NCBI GenBank assembly: GCA_965205045.1
Contig: OZ242031.1
Location: forward strand, 4,216,001 to 4,280,000
Length of the DNA stretch: 64,000 bases
Origin: UBA6522 sp965205045
GTDB taxonomy: Bacteria > Pseudomonadota > Gammaproteobacteria > Steroidobacterales > Rariloculaceae
Reading direction: 5' to 3'
Shown here piece after piece: positions 24,797 through 33,553 of this stretch. The translations under genes were made by a program, and so were the position numbers. The notes beneath the pieces were generated by a model. It saw nothing but the letters and a program-made list of their open reading frames with translations. It was not told the origin of the DNA and made no database searches. Positions within the stretch are counted from its first letter, which is position 1. Each line of letters begins with the position of its first letter.

Positions 24797-27027
24797 TAGT
24801 GCACCCTGCTTTGTCCCGATTCGATGATGGCCTGCAGCTTCGACTGCAGGTCGAGGACGAGGTCTCGCTCCGCCTCGCTGACGCCGTCCTTCAGCAGGTC
24901 GTTGGATTCGCCGGGGTCGGCGGTCAGATCGTATAGCTGCAGGTGGGAATCGAAATCGAAGGTTTCGCCGATGGTAGTGAATGGATCGATGGGCACACCG
25001 CCGGAGAATCCTCCGGCCGCCTGGCCCCCGAAGATGAGTTTCCATTCACGGCCCTGGGCATCGATTTCGCGAATCGCGAAGCCGCCCCGGTGGGAATGGT
25101 TGACACCAAGCGTTCTCGGCGCCCGCGAGTCCGAAGGGGCCGCGTTTCCCAACAACAGGCGCGCCATGCTGATGCTGTCGTGCCCGCCAGCGGATGGTTC
25201 CTCAACACCCAGGATGTCCGCGACGGTGCGGTAGATGTCGTTCAACTCCACCAGGCCGCTGCTGACCCGCGCCTCTCCGATCCGCCCGGGCCAGCGGAAC
25301 AACAGCGGCACGCGGTGCCCGCCCTCGAAGGCGTCGGCCTTCTGCCCGCGCAGCAGAACTCCATCAACGAAGCCCGGCGAGATGCGGTCGTGGGAGGCGA
25401 AGGACTTTGACGCCCCGTTGTCCGAAGTAAAAATCACCAGCGTATCTCCGTCGATGTCTGCGGCATCGAGCGCATTGAGTACCTGTTCCACCGACCAGTC
25501 CACCAGGCGAATGAAGTTCGAGTAAAGCGTCTGTCCGTCATCCCGGGAGAATTCGCTCAAGCCCCGTTCGGCATCCGCAGGCACGAGTGCGGGCGGTACG
25601 ATCGGCGCATGGGGGGCCGTCAACGAAAGGTAAACGAAGAACGGACGGTCCCGGGTTGACTGCTCGCGAATGTAATCCACCGACCGGCCGACGGTCTCCG
25701 GTAGAACGTCGCCGAACTCATATCCCTCTGCCCTGAATCCGTACAGAACCTCGTCCTTGAGCACGGGCTCAGTGGGCATGCCGATCACACGGTCGTCCTG
25801 CATGAAGGCGAATGGCGGGAAATTGATCGTGTCGTCGCCGAAATACGTGTCGAAGCCGTGATGGACCGGACCGCCGCCGAACGGTTGGGCGTAATCCACG
25901 TTTGACCCGGTCCTGGCGGGTACCTTGCCGTCCGTCGTCGCCCAGTCTAGGCCCAGGTGCCACTTGCCGAACATGGCGGTCGCATAGCCCTCGTCCTGCA
26001 GCAGTTCCGGCAGAGTCTGCTCGGCCGGATCGATCAGCGAGGGGGCGTGCATGACCACCGTGCCGGCCTTCAGCCGGGTACGCCATGCATACCGCCCGGT
26101 CAGCAACCCGTACCGGGTCGGCGAGCAGACCGCCGACGGCGAGTGGGCGTTGGTAAAGCGCATGCCTTCGTCGGCCAGGCGGTCGATCGCCGGAGTCGGC
26201 ACCGGCGAGTCCACGGGGGCGACCGCCGTGTTGGTGTAACTGCGGACGTCCCCTAGCCCAAGATCATCGGCGAGAATAAGGACGATGTTGGGCGATGCAT
26301 CTTCCGCCTCGGCTGCCTCGACAGCAGGTGTGCCGCGAACCTCCACCTGGGCCAGCGTCGGTGCACCTTCTCGGGCGTGCTGAACCCGAACGTAGCGGCC
26401 TTCGGCGCCCACCGGAATCTCCAGCGACGGACCGGCGCCGCCGAACGTGAACGTCTCTTCGAATCCCCGGTCCTGAGGACGGAATGGATACTCTCCGCCG
26501 AGATGCCACTTGCCAAAGAGGCCGGTCGCGTAACCTGCCTCTCGCAGCACCTGGGCAATGGTGACTTCGTCCCGGCGCATCAGTCCGCGGCCGGCGGCCG
26601 TGTGCCAGACCCCGGTCCGGTTCGGGTCACGGCCGGTGAGCACTGCGGCCCGCGTTGGCGAGCAGGTCGGGGAGACATGAAAGTCCGAGAAGACGATCGC
26701 CTCTCGGGCAAACGCATCGATATGGGGCGTACGCACGACAGTGTTTCCGTGCACGCCAAGATCGGCATAGCCCTGATCGTCGGTGAGCACCAGCACGATA
26801 TTCGGGGGCAGTTCTACGCCATTTGCACTGTCTACACCGGGCACACACACGCAGAGCACCGCCAGGAGAGCAGCCGCTGAAGTATGGGCAACCCCCCCGT
26901 TCACGGTGACGAAATCGTTGTAGCCGTCATCATTCAAACTACCGGGAACGCCATGCGAGGCCCCCATTCCAGGTTGACTATATCTGCGGACACGGGAAAG
27001 GTTCACGCAGTTAGAGCATGATCTCAT
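24796..27027 (-). CDS. Composite sulfatase: half module, linker, then full module
   Basis: About 743 residues. A hydrophobic export signal (SAAALLAVLCVCVPG) precedes a first sulfatase N-terminal half with LTDDQGYADL, C-S-P-T-R (near residue 122) and GKWHLGGEYPF. It stops at FTFGGAG and jumps to GRYVRVQHAREGAPTLAQVEV, the carbohydrate-binding-like segment usually found far downstream in such enzymes. A second, complete sulfatase follows (LADDLGLGD, second C-S-P-T-R near residue 301, GKWHLGLDW, SDNGASKSF). The first module lacks its C-terminal half, so only the second should be active. The start is uncertain: TTG 27042, ATG 27027, ATG 26967 and a later GTG are all possible. First gene of the GH95 unit. 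Confidence 0.85.
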   Translation of the reverse strand: MRSCSNCVNLSRVRRYSQPGMGASHGVPGSLNDDGYNDFVTVNGGVAHTSAAALLAVLCVCVPGVDSANGVELPPNIVLVLTDDQGYADLGVHGNTVVRTPHIDAFAREAIVFSDFHVSPTCSPTRAAVLTGRDPNRTGVWHTAAGRGLMRRDEVTIAQVLREAGYATGLFGKWHLGGEYPFRPQDRGFEETFTFGGAGPSLEIPVGAEGRYVRVQHAREGAPTLAQVEVRGTPAVEAAEAEDASPNIVLILADDLGLGDVRSYTNTAVAPVDSPVPTPAIDRLADEGMRFTNAHSPSAVCSPTRYGLLTGRYAWRTRLKAGTVVMHAPSLIDPAEQTLPELLQDEGYATAMFGKWHLGLDWATTDGKVPARTGSNVDYAQPFGGGPVHHGFDTYFGDDTINFPPFAFMQDDRVIGMPTEPVLKDEVLYGFRAEGYEFGDVLPETVGRSVDYIREQSTRDRPFFVYLSLTAPHAPIVPPALVPADAERGLSEFSRDDGQTLYSNFIRLVDWSVEQVLNALDAADIDGDTLVIFTSDNGASKSFASHDRISPGFVDGVLLRGQKADAFEGGHRVPLLFRWPGRIGEARVSSGLVELNDIYRTVADILGVEEPSAGGHDSISMARLLLGNAAPSDSRAPRTLGVNHSHRGGFAIREIDAQGREWKLIFGGQAAGGFSGGVPIDPFTTIGETFDFDSHLQLYDLTADPGESNDLLKDGVSEAERDLVLDLQSKLQAIIESGQSRVH

Positions 27028-27234
27028 AATGCGGGTGCGCAAACGTTCACCGCCGCGAAGTCATCCTTTGCCATGGCTGAACGCCGCCCACCGGCCAAGG
27101 CGGCAAAACGGCGACGCCGGGGGCGCCGGTCATTGGACAGGGGCGGGCAAGTCGCATTAGCCTCAACCCGTCGACATCTTGCGTCACGCACTCGAATACG
27201 CCTGGCCGGAAACCCGTTTCAACATGCCTTCCCC

Positions 27235-27384
27235 AGCATCGTCTGGTCGATACTCATCGTTTCCGGACTGGCGGTGCTGTACACGGTGCTCGGCGGACTC
27301 AGGGCCGTCGTGGTGACCGCGGCGATCCAGACGGTGCTGCTGCTGCTCGGCGCCATTGGTATCCTGTACCTGATCTTTTCCTGA
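27235..27384 (+). pseudogene. Sodium:solute symporter remnant, core and tail joined
   Basis: Encodes SILIVSGLAVLYTVLGGLRA, VVVTAAIQTVLLLLGA and then directly GILYLIFS and a stop. The intact symporter at 13225 carries these as two separate places (its central helices and its last residues), both including an LLGA segment. The intervening 330 or so codons and the first 170 are missing. The fused join is in frame. I recognise nothing in the 190 bases upstream (27043-27234). The next gene is fuconolactonase, as at 14.9 kb. Confidence 0.75.
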
Positions 27385-27406
27385 AGAGACGGCCAGAGAG
27401 TCGAGC

Positions 27407-28264
27407 ATGCCGGGTTTCCCGATCATCGATTCCCACCTGCACCTTTGGGACCCGGCACGGCTCACCTACCCGTGGCTGTCCGCGGTTCCGGCCATCGGCG
27501 GCCCCCGGCTGCCCCGGGACTTTCGCGCCGCGTCGGCCGGATACGCGGTGGAGAAAATGATCTTCGTGCAGTGCGACACCCTGCCGGAGCAGGCCCGCGA
27601 CGAGATCCGCTGGGTGGCGGAGCTGGCGGCGGATGAGGAGCCGCGCCTGGCCGGAATCGTTGCCTGGGCCTCCGTGTCCAGCGGCGCGGCCGCCGTATCC
27701 GAACTCGACTGGCTTGCGGCTCAACCCCTGGTGCGGGGCGTTCGCCAGCTCATACAGTCTGAGGATGACGACCGTTACTGCGCCCGGCCGGACTTCGTGC
27801 GCGGTGTACAACTACTCGGCGAGCGTGGCCTGTCGTTCGACCTGTGCATCAAGGGCGACGGTCAGTTCGAGAGCGTGCTCGAACTGGTAGGAAGATGTCC
27901 CGAGGTGGCATTCGCTCTGGACCATTTGGGCAAGCCCTTTATCGGCCAGTCCCGGATCGAACCCTGGGCCGAACACATTCGGCATCTGGCCGACGCACCG
28001 AATGTGGTCTGCAAGGTCAGCGGGATGTGTACCGAGGCAGACTGGAACGACTGGACGGTGGACGATCTCAGACCCTACGCCGAGATCGCCTTCGAGGCAT
28101 TCGGCCCCGGGCGCCTGATGTTCGGCGGCGACTGGCCGGTGGTGGACCTGGCGTCCACATGGGCGCAGTGGGTGCAGACGCTGACCGAGCTGACCGCCGA
28201 CTTCAGCGCGGCCGACCGGCGCAAGCTTTTCCGCGACAACGCCGCATCGTTCTATCGCATCTGA
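27407..28264 (+). CDS. L-fuconolactonase-like amidohydrolase, full length
   Basis: A 285-residue amidohydrolase_2 family protein. It has the N-terminal metal motif DSHLHLWD, then YPWLSAVPAIGG, FVQCDTLPEQARDEIRWV, GVRQLIQ, FALDHLGKP and FGGDWPVVDL, with the last Asp a typical metal/catalytic residue. It hydrolyses L-fucono-1,5-lactone (or a related sugar lactone such as rhamnono- or galactonolactone) to the acid. It is the intact counterpart of the truncated gene at 14947 and so should supply this step for the locus. It follows the symporter remnant by 22 bases; AGAGAG serves as a weak ribosome site. It converges with the gene at 28299. Confidence 0.88.
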   Translation: MPGFPIIDSHLHLWDPARLTYPWLSAVPAIGGPRLPRDFRAASAGYAVEKMIFVQCDTLPEQARDEIRWVAELAADEEPRLAGIVAWASVSSGAAAVSELDWLAAQPLVRGVRQLIQSEDDDRYCARPDFVRGVQLLGERGLSFDLCIKGDGQFESVLELVGRCPEVAFALDHLGKPFIGQSRIEPWAEHIRHLADAPNVVCKVSGMCTEADWNDWTVDDLRPYAEIAFEAFGPGRLMFGGDWPVVDLASTWAQWVQTLTELTADFSAADRRKLFRDNAASFYRI

Positions 28265-28298
28265 GAGCAGACGCGCAAGCTGAAGACCGGCGCCGGCG

Positions 28299-29012
28299 CT
28301 ACTCGACTTCCGGCATTTGCAGGCCCAGGCCGGCGAGGGCCGCTTTCAGGTGCGCCAGCGCCTCCGGCGTCGGCCCCGGATACTCCCCGATGATGGGTAC
28401 GTTGCCGATATAGCCGATATCGGCGCGGCCCTCCTCCGTTGCATAGAATGCGCTGAGGGCCAGGTTCCGGTATTGGTGGAAGAAGGCGGCGGTATCCTCG
28501 AGACCCGCCTCGACGCGATCGGCAAAGGCGATCCGGTCCAGAATTCCGGCACGCTGATCATCGGTGAGATCCGCGAATCCGGCTGCGAAGCGCTCCCTGG
28601 AGGACCGCTCCAGCCATTCCAGGCCGTCGAAAACAAGCTCGCGGTCGCGCTGCTGGTCCGGATACGGCGCGCTGACCCACTCGTCGATGAATTCGTGCAC
28701 GCCCAACGCGGTGGCCGCCGGCGAAACTTCATCCTCCGGCAGGATCATGTCACACAGGGCTGCGGCGACGCGCAGTTGCCGGGGGGTCATGGTGCGTTCC
28801 CAGGGGACAGTCGGGTTCAGCAGATTGGGATCCCGCCCGTATCCGGGACCGCTTGCCGGCTCGGGCGTACCAAGCAGCGAGAGCCCGGTCCCGGTATCCG
28901 TGCCGGCGCTGCCCGGAACCTGGGCGCGGGCGGCGCCGGCAGTCACCAGGGCGGATGCAAGCCACTTCAGCGTTGTGCGCCGATCGACCATGGGCAGACT
29001 GACGTCCTTCAT
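28299..29012 (-). CDS. Gluconate 2-dehydrogenase subunit 3-family protein (Tat-exported)
   Basis: A 237-residue protein with a twin-arginine signal (DRRTTLKW, Arg11-Arg12, then a hydrophobic stretch ending GAARAQ). A domain of the gluconate 2-dehydrogenase subunit 3 type follows (LRVAAALCDMILPED, ALGVHEFIDEW, LDRIAF, FFHQYRNLALSAFYATEEG). Such small subunits bind a GMC flavoprotein and carry it through the Tat system as a hitch-hiker. The ATG at 29012 overlaps the stop of the GMC gene (29009-29012), confirming a two-gene unit. Confidence 0.87.
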   Translation of the reverse strand: MKDVSLPMVDRRTTLKWLASALVTAGAARAQVPGSAGTDTGTGLSLLGTPEPASGPGYGRDPNLLNPTVPWERTMTPRQLRVAAALCDMILPEDEVSPAATALGVHEFIDEWVSAPYPDQQRDRELVFDGLEWLERSSRERFAAGFADLTDDQRAGILDRIAFADRVEAGLEDTAAFFHQYRNLALSAFYATEEGRADIGYIGNVPIIGEYPGPTPEALAHLKAALAGLGLQMPEVE

Positions 29013-30703
29013 ATCTCGTTCCGCCTCATACGCTCGATCAGATTCTCGGTGCTGCGCCATGCCAATGCCAGGATGGTGAGGGTCGGATTCTTGTGGGCCT
29101 TGGACGCGAACACCGAACCGTCGGTCAAGTACAGGTTGCCCACTTCCCAGGCTTGGCCGAACCCGTTCGTCACGGAGGTTTCCGGATCGTCTCCCATACG
29201 CGCGGTACCGACCTCGTGAATGATCACCCCGCCCGCGGAAATGGCCTCCTGCGGAGGGCGCACGTCCGTCAGCAGCCTGCCGCCGAGCCGGTCGATGAGG
29301 TCCAACGTGGTCTGCTGAAAGTGCGCCACCTGCCGAAATTCGTGCTCGGTATGCCGGTAGTGAAACCGGAGCACGGGGATTCCGAATCGGTCCTTGATCC
29401 CGGGGTCGATCTCGGCGTAGCAGCCGTCGTTGGGGATCATTTCCCCCCGCTGCCCGAAGCGCAGCACGCTGCCGTAGTAGCGGCGGGCATCCTCCTTCAG
29501 GGACCTGCCGTAGCCGTCGACAATGAACGGGATGTAGTCAATACCGTAACCTGGCTCCCGGAATCCGCCGCCCACCTCGTAGTGGTAGCCACGCGGGAAG
29601 TCGAGCCGGCCGGCATCCTGTTCGTCGTACAGCCAGAACGGGATGTAGACGTGTCCGCCCATGGCGCCGTCCTCGTTGTAGCGCGGACGATTCTCAAGCG
29701 AAGGGATCTGCGCGGCCATGCCCGCGCCCACCGTATCCATCAGGTTCCTGCCCACCTGTCCGCTGGCGTTGGCCAGCCCGTCCGGGTGCCTCCCGGAGGC
29801 GGAATTGAGCAGGATGCGCGCGGTCTCGCCCGTGCTTGCGGCAAGCACTACGGCCCGCGCCGGGATGTGACGGTGCTCACCGCTGCCCTTGTCGATGTAG
29901 TTGATGCCCGAGGCGCGCCCCCGTTCGTCGGTTTCGACCCCGTACACCATGGCATCGGTGAGCATTTCCAGTCGGCCCGTCGCCTTCGCCCACGGGATCA
30001 GCGATGTGGTCGACTGAAACGCCGCGCCGATGGAGCAACCCCGGCCGCACGCGGTCGCATAGAAGCAGGCGGCGCGGTCGTCCATGGGCCGCGTGAGCAC
30101 GGCACGGCGCATCGGTACACAGGGCATGCCCATGGACTCGGCGACCGACTTGATCATCAATTCCGCGATCCGCGGTCTCGGCGGCTTGTGCAGGATGCCG
30201 GGTCCGGAGTCGGGTGAATTTGTCAGTCCGTCATTGCTGCCGTAGACGCCGATCAAGGCTTCGGTCCGATCGTAATAGGGTTCCAGATCCTCGTAGCCGA
30301 TCGGCCAGTCGACCCCCAGCCCGTCCCGGGACCGGGGCTTGAAGTCCAGCGGGCCCATGCGGAACGAATTGCGGCCCCAGTGGTTGGTTCTCCCGCCGAG
30401 TACCCGGGTGCGGTACCAGCGGAAGTCCGAGTCCTCCCCGGTGCTGTAGGGCTCGCCGGGAATTTCCCATCCGCCGCCCACGCCGGCATTGTAGAAGCCG
30501 AAATCCTTGTCGGGCGTGCGAAAGCCAAGCAACGGAGCCTCGTGGCTGGTATTGAACATGGGCGTTTCGGTAAACGGGTTGTAATCGCGGCCCGCCTCCA
30601 CCAGTACCACCCCGATACCCGCCCGGGTCAGCAGGTACGCGGACATGCCGCCTCCCGCCCCGGAACCGACGACAACGACTTCGTGATTGCCCGACAATGC
30701 CAT
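29009..30703 (-). CDS. GMC-family sugar oxidoreductase (dehydrogenase catalytic subunit)
   Basis: A 564-residue FAD protein. The dinucleotide-binding G-x-G-x-x-G lies at residues 13-18 (VVGSGAGGGMSA), followed by LVEAGRDY, GGRTNHWGRNSFRMGP, CFYATACGRGCS and the C-terminal GMC segment HEVGTARMGDDP with YLTDGSVFASKAHKNPTLTI. It resembles glucoside 3-dehydrogenase or gluconate 2-dehydrogenase large subunits. No signal peptide is present, which fits export with the Tat-signal partner at 28299. The ATG at 30703 follows GGGGAAAAA. A plausible role is oxidising a glycoside at C3 in the periplasm, giving substrates for the DUF1080 protein; this is inference. Its divergent neighbour is a broken PQQ dehydrogenase. 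Confidence 0.88.
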   Translation of the reverse strand: MALSGNHEVVVVGSGAGGGMSAYLLTRAGIGVVLVEAGRDYNPFTETPMFNTSHEAPLLGFRTPDKDFGFYNAGVGGGWEIPGEPYSTGEDSDFRWYRTRVLGGRTNHWGRNSFRMGPLDFKPRSRDGLGVDWPIGYEDLEPYYDRTEALIGVYGSNDGLTNSPDSGPGILHKPPRPRIAELMIKSVAESMGMPCVPMRRAVLTRPMDDRAACFYATACGRGCSIGAAFQSTTSLIPWAKATGRLEMLTDAMVYGVETDERGRASGINYIDKGSGEHRHIPARAVVLAASTGETARILLNSASGRHPDGLANASGQVGRNLMDTVGAGMAAQIPSLENRPRYNEDGAMGGHVYIPFWLYDEQDAGRLDFPRGYHYEVGGGFREPGYGIDYIPFIVDGYGRSLKEDARRYYGSVLRFGQRGEMIPNDGCYAEIDPGIKDRFGIPVLRFHYRHTEHEFRQVAHFQQTTLDLIDRLGGRLLTDVRPPQEAISAGGVIIHEVGTARMGDDPETSVTNGFGQAWEVGNLYLTDGSVFASKAHKNPTLTILALAWRSTENLIERMRRNEI

Positions 30704-30808
30704 CGATGTTTTTCCCCGCGGCAGCGACCGGGTACGATGATCGTATAGCCACCATCGTGCCCCGATGGAATCGACAAATACAGTAGGCAGTTTTCCGGCG
30801 ATAGGCAA

Positions 30809-32423
30809 ATGCGACAACGCAAAATCGCAAGGCACCTGACCGCGGGACACGGCCGCCGCCTGGCCGGCGCGGCTCTGGCCCTGGCGGGCGCTTGCGCTGC
30901 GCGCGCACAGGTGGACACCGACTGGCCCGCCTACCACGGCGGCTACGACAACGGCCACTACTCCCACCTGGACCAGATCGACCGCGCCAACGTCGGCGAA
31001 CTCGAGGTGGCATGGGTTCTGGATACCGGCGACCTCTTCCCGGGAAGGGAAATGTACGCCCAGCCACTGGTCATCGACGGTGTGATCTACGTGGTTTCTC
31101 CCAAACTGAAGGTAATCGCGGCAGACGCGGCCAGCGGCGAGATCATCTGGCAGTTCGACCCTTTCGAAGGCCGCCCGGCGCTGGGCCGGTACCGGGTGCG
31201 AGGCGTCACTCACTGGTCCGGGGACGATGACGCACGGTTGTTTGCGGGTCTGCGCCATCACCTGTACGCCCTGGACGCGCGCACCGGGGAACCGGTACGG
31301 GGCTTCGGAGACCAGGGAAAAATCGATCTGCGCGAGCACCTGGACCGGGACCCGGAAGCGCTGTCCGTGCAGTTGACGACGCCGGGCGTCATTTTCGGGG
31401 AGATGCTGATCGTGGGCAGCACGGTGAGCGAGTTCCTGCCCTCGGCCTACGGCGACATCCGCGCGTTCGGTATTGGAGAGATTCCGCCAGTACAGAAGCG
31501 GCGGGCAGTTCACTCCGCAGAGCCTCACGGGGACGATCATGCAGCCGGGCCTGGACGGAGGCGCGGAATGGGGCGGCGGCGCCTGGGATCCAGAGACCGG
31601 CCTGCTGTATCTGAACGCCAACGACGTACCCTGGCTGGTGCGTCTGTCCGAACGGCCGGAGTCCGGCGACGTCATCAACGGTCGCGAAATCTACGACCGC
31701 GAATGCGCGGTCTGTCACGGCGCCGATCGGCGCGGCACGGCCGAGTTACCGCCACTGACGGGTCTGGGCGAGCACCATTCGCTGCTGGAGGTGGTGCAAT
31801 TCGTGGCGCTCGGCTCCGGCACCATGCCCGGATTCCGCGGACTCGGCGCCGACGCGCTGTACGCGGTGGGAGAATACGTATTGACGGGGCGGGAAACCAT
31901 GGCGGCCGCCGACACACAACTGGCCCGCGAGACCCGGTCGGCCAACGCGGCCGTCACCAGCCCCTATACGCTTGCCGAAGCCGCCAGGTTCCAGGATCCC
32001 GACGGCTATCCGGCTATCGAACCGCCCTGGGGAACGCTCAACGCCATCGACCTCGATACGGGCGATTACGCCTGGCGCGTTCCGCTCGGAGAGTATCCAG
32101 AACTGGCCGAATCGGGCGCGGAACCCACGGGCAGCGAGAACTACGGCGGCCCGTTAGTGACCGCGGGCGGTCTGGTATTTATCGCCGCTACCATCTTCGA
32201 CCGCAAGCTCCGGGCCTTCGACAAGTTCTCGGGCGAGTTGCTGTGGGAGACCGTGTTGCCGGCGGCCGGCCATGCCACACCGATCTCCTACCGGATCGGC
32301 GGCCGCCAGTACATCGTCATCGCAGCGGGCGGTGGCAAGGCCACTGCGAGGGCGGGAGCCGAAGATGCCGGCAGCGGCGCTTCCTACGTAGCCTTCGCAT
32401 TGCCCGACAACTTCGATCCCTGA
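30809..32423 (+). pseudogene. PQQ-dependent sugar/alcohol dehydrogenase with heme c, frameshifted by deletion
   Basis: The first frame (from ATG 30809) has a signal peptide (ALAGACAARAQ) and the beta-propeller start (WPAYHGGYDNGHYSHLDQI, YAQPLVIDGVIYVVSPKLKV, LDARTGEPVRGFGDQGKI, YGDIRAFG). Near 31480 the similarity moves to another frame: RSGGQFTPQSLTGTI, GGAEWGGGAWDPETGLLYLN, a heme c site C-A-V-C-H, and the final blades (NYGGPLVTAGGLVFIAAT). Some 250-300 codons between the parts are absent, including several propeller blades and part of the PQQ site. The product should be non-functional. It lies divergent from the GMC gene. Confidence 0.82.
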
Positions 32424-32472
32424 CGGCGCGGGTAGAAACGTTATCGGTACGGCTCTGCCGATTCAATGTAGT

Positions 32473-32524
32473 GCGGATGGCCCGCCCATCGAACGGCTAG
32501 TCCTGGCTGAGGTCGTCCGAGTGC
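32473..32524. repeat. 52-bp diverged copy of a piece of the AddA-like gene
   Basis: GCGGATGGCCCGCCCATCGA followed by a near match matches 34508-34559 inside the helicase gene at roughly 45 of 52 positions, in the same orientation. Nothing outside the block matches. It lies in the 226-base gap between the PQQ dehydrogenase remnant and the hydrolase at 32650, which otherwise holds no recognised gene. Confidence 0.55.
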
Positions 32525-32649
32525 CGGCGGCCGGAAGGTGGATGGGTTACAGCGCGAATGCGGTCACGTGCGCCGATCGGGACCTGACCGGAGGAACGGT
32601 GTAGACTCTGGCCAGGGAAAACAGCCATCAGGACAACAAGGAGCAAGTC

Positions 32650-33528
32650 ATGTGCGATGATCGAACATTCAGGGAATCCAGCGAGTATCTGGACGGCAAA
32701 AATGAATTGACCCGGCGTGAGTTCGGCACGCTGTCGGCGGGGGCCGGGCTCGCGGCGCTGCTGCCGCGAGCGGCCAATGCGCAGGCGGTCACCGAACAGG
32801 ACGTCGAGGTCACCACCCCCGATGGCGTCGCGGACTGCTTCTTCGTGCACCCCGCTTCCGGAACCCATCCCGGGGTGCTGATCTGGCCCGACATTCTGGG
32901 CCTGCGTCCGGCGTTCCGGCAGATGGGCCGGCGGCTCGCCGAGTCGGGCTACTCCGTACTCGTGGTCAATCCCTTCTACCGCTCGGTGCGCTCACCGGTC
33001 GTACCCGAGGGCGCGAGCTTCCAGGACGAGGACACCCGAAACACGGTCATTCCGCTCGCGCGCGCGCTCAACGCCGACACCCACATCTCCGACGCGCGGG
33101 CCTTCGTCGATTTCCTCGACGCCCAGGATGCCGTCGATCCGGACCGCAAGATGGGCACGACCGGATACTGCATGGGCGGCCCGATCACGATGCGCACCGC
33201 CTGGGCGCGCGCGGATCGCGTCGGCGCCGGTGCATCGTTCCACGGCGGAGGTCTCGTGACCGACCAGCCGAACAGCCCTCACCTGCTTGTCGCGGAGATG
33301 GAGGCGCACTACCTGTTCGCCATCGCCGAGAACGACGACATGGAGGATCCCGAGGCGAAGAACGTGCTGCGCGAGACCTTCGACGCCGCCGGACTGCCCG
33401 CGGAGATCGAGGTCTACGAGGGAGCGCTGCACGGCTGGTGCCCGCCGGATTCAGCGGTCTACAACGAAGCGCAGGCCGAACGGGCGTGGAGCCGGCTGCT
33501 GGTGCTGTTCGAGACGGCGCTCGCCTGA
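32650..33528 (+). CDS. Dienelactone hydrolase-family protein, probable Tat substrate
   Basis: A 292-residue alpha/beta hydrolase. The N-terminus carries a Tat-like signal (TRREFGTLSAGAGLAALLPR, cleaved after AANA). The catalytic Cys174 sits in GYCMGG, which is the dienelactone hydrolase elbow; Asp229 or Asp230 and His261 (GALHGW) complete the triad. Members hydrolyse lactones or esters, and the exported type has no set substrate. An AAGGAG site precedes the ATG. It stands alone and converges with the AddA-like helicase gene. Confidence 0.88.
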   Translation: MCDDRTFRESSEYLDGKNELTRREFGTLSAGAGLAALLPRAANAQAVTEQDVEVTTPDGVADCFFVHPASGTHPGVLIWPDILGLRPAFRQMGRRLAESGYSVLVVNPFYRSVRSPVVPEGASFQDEDTRNTVIPLARALNADTHISDARAFVDFLDAQDAVDPDRKMGTTGYCMGGPITMRTAWARADRVGAGASFHGGGLVTDQPNSPHLLVAEMEAHYLFAIAENDDMEDPEAKNVLRETFDAAGLPAEIEVYEGALHGWCPPDSAVYNEAQAERAWSRLLVLFETALA

Positions 33529-33553
33529 GGAAGGCCCAGGCAAAGCGGGAGAC

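Noticed and set aside
1..33528. Whether the sulfatase locus is a prophage or integrative element
   Set aside because: No integrase, phage structural gene, attachment repeat or origin is visible; the single MITE-like element and gene remnants are not sufficient.
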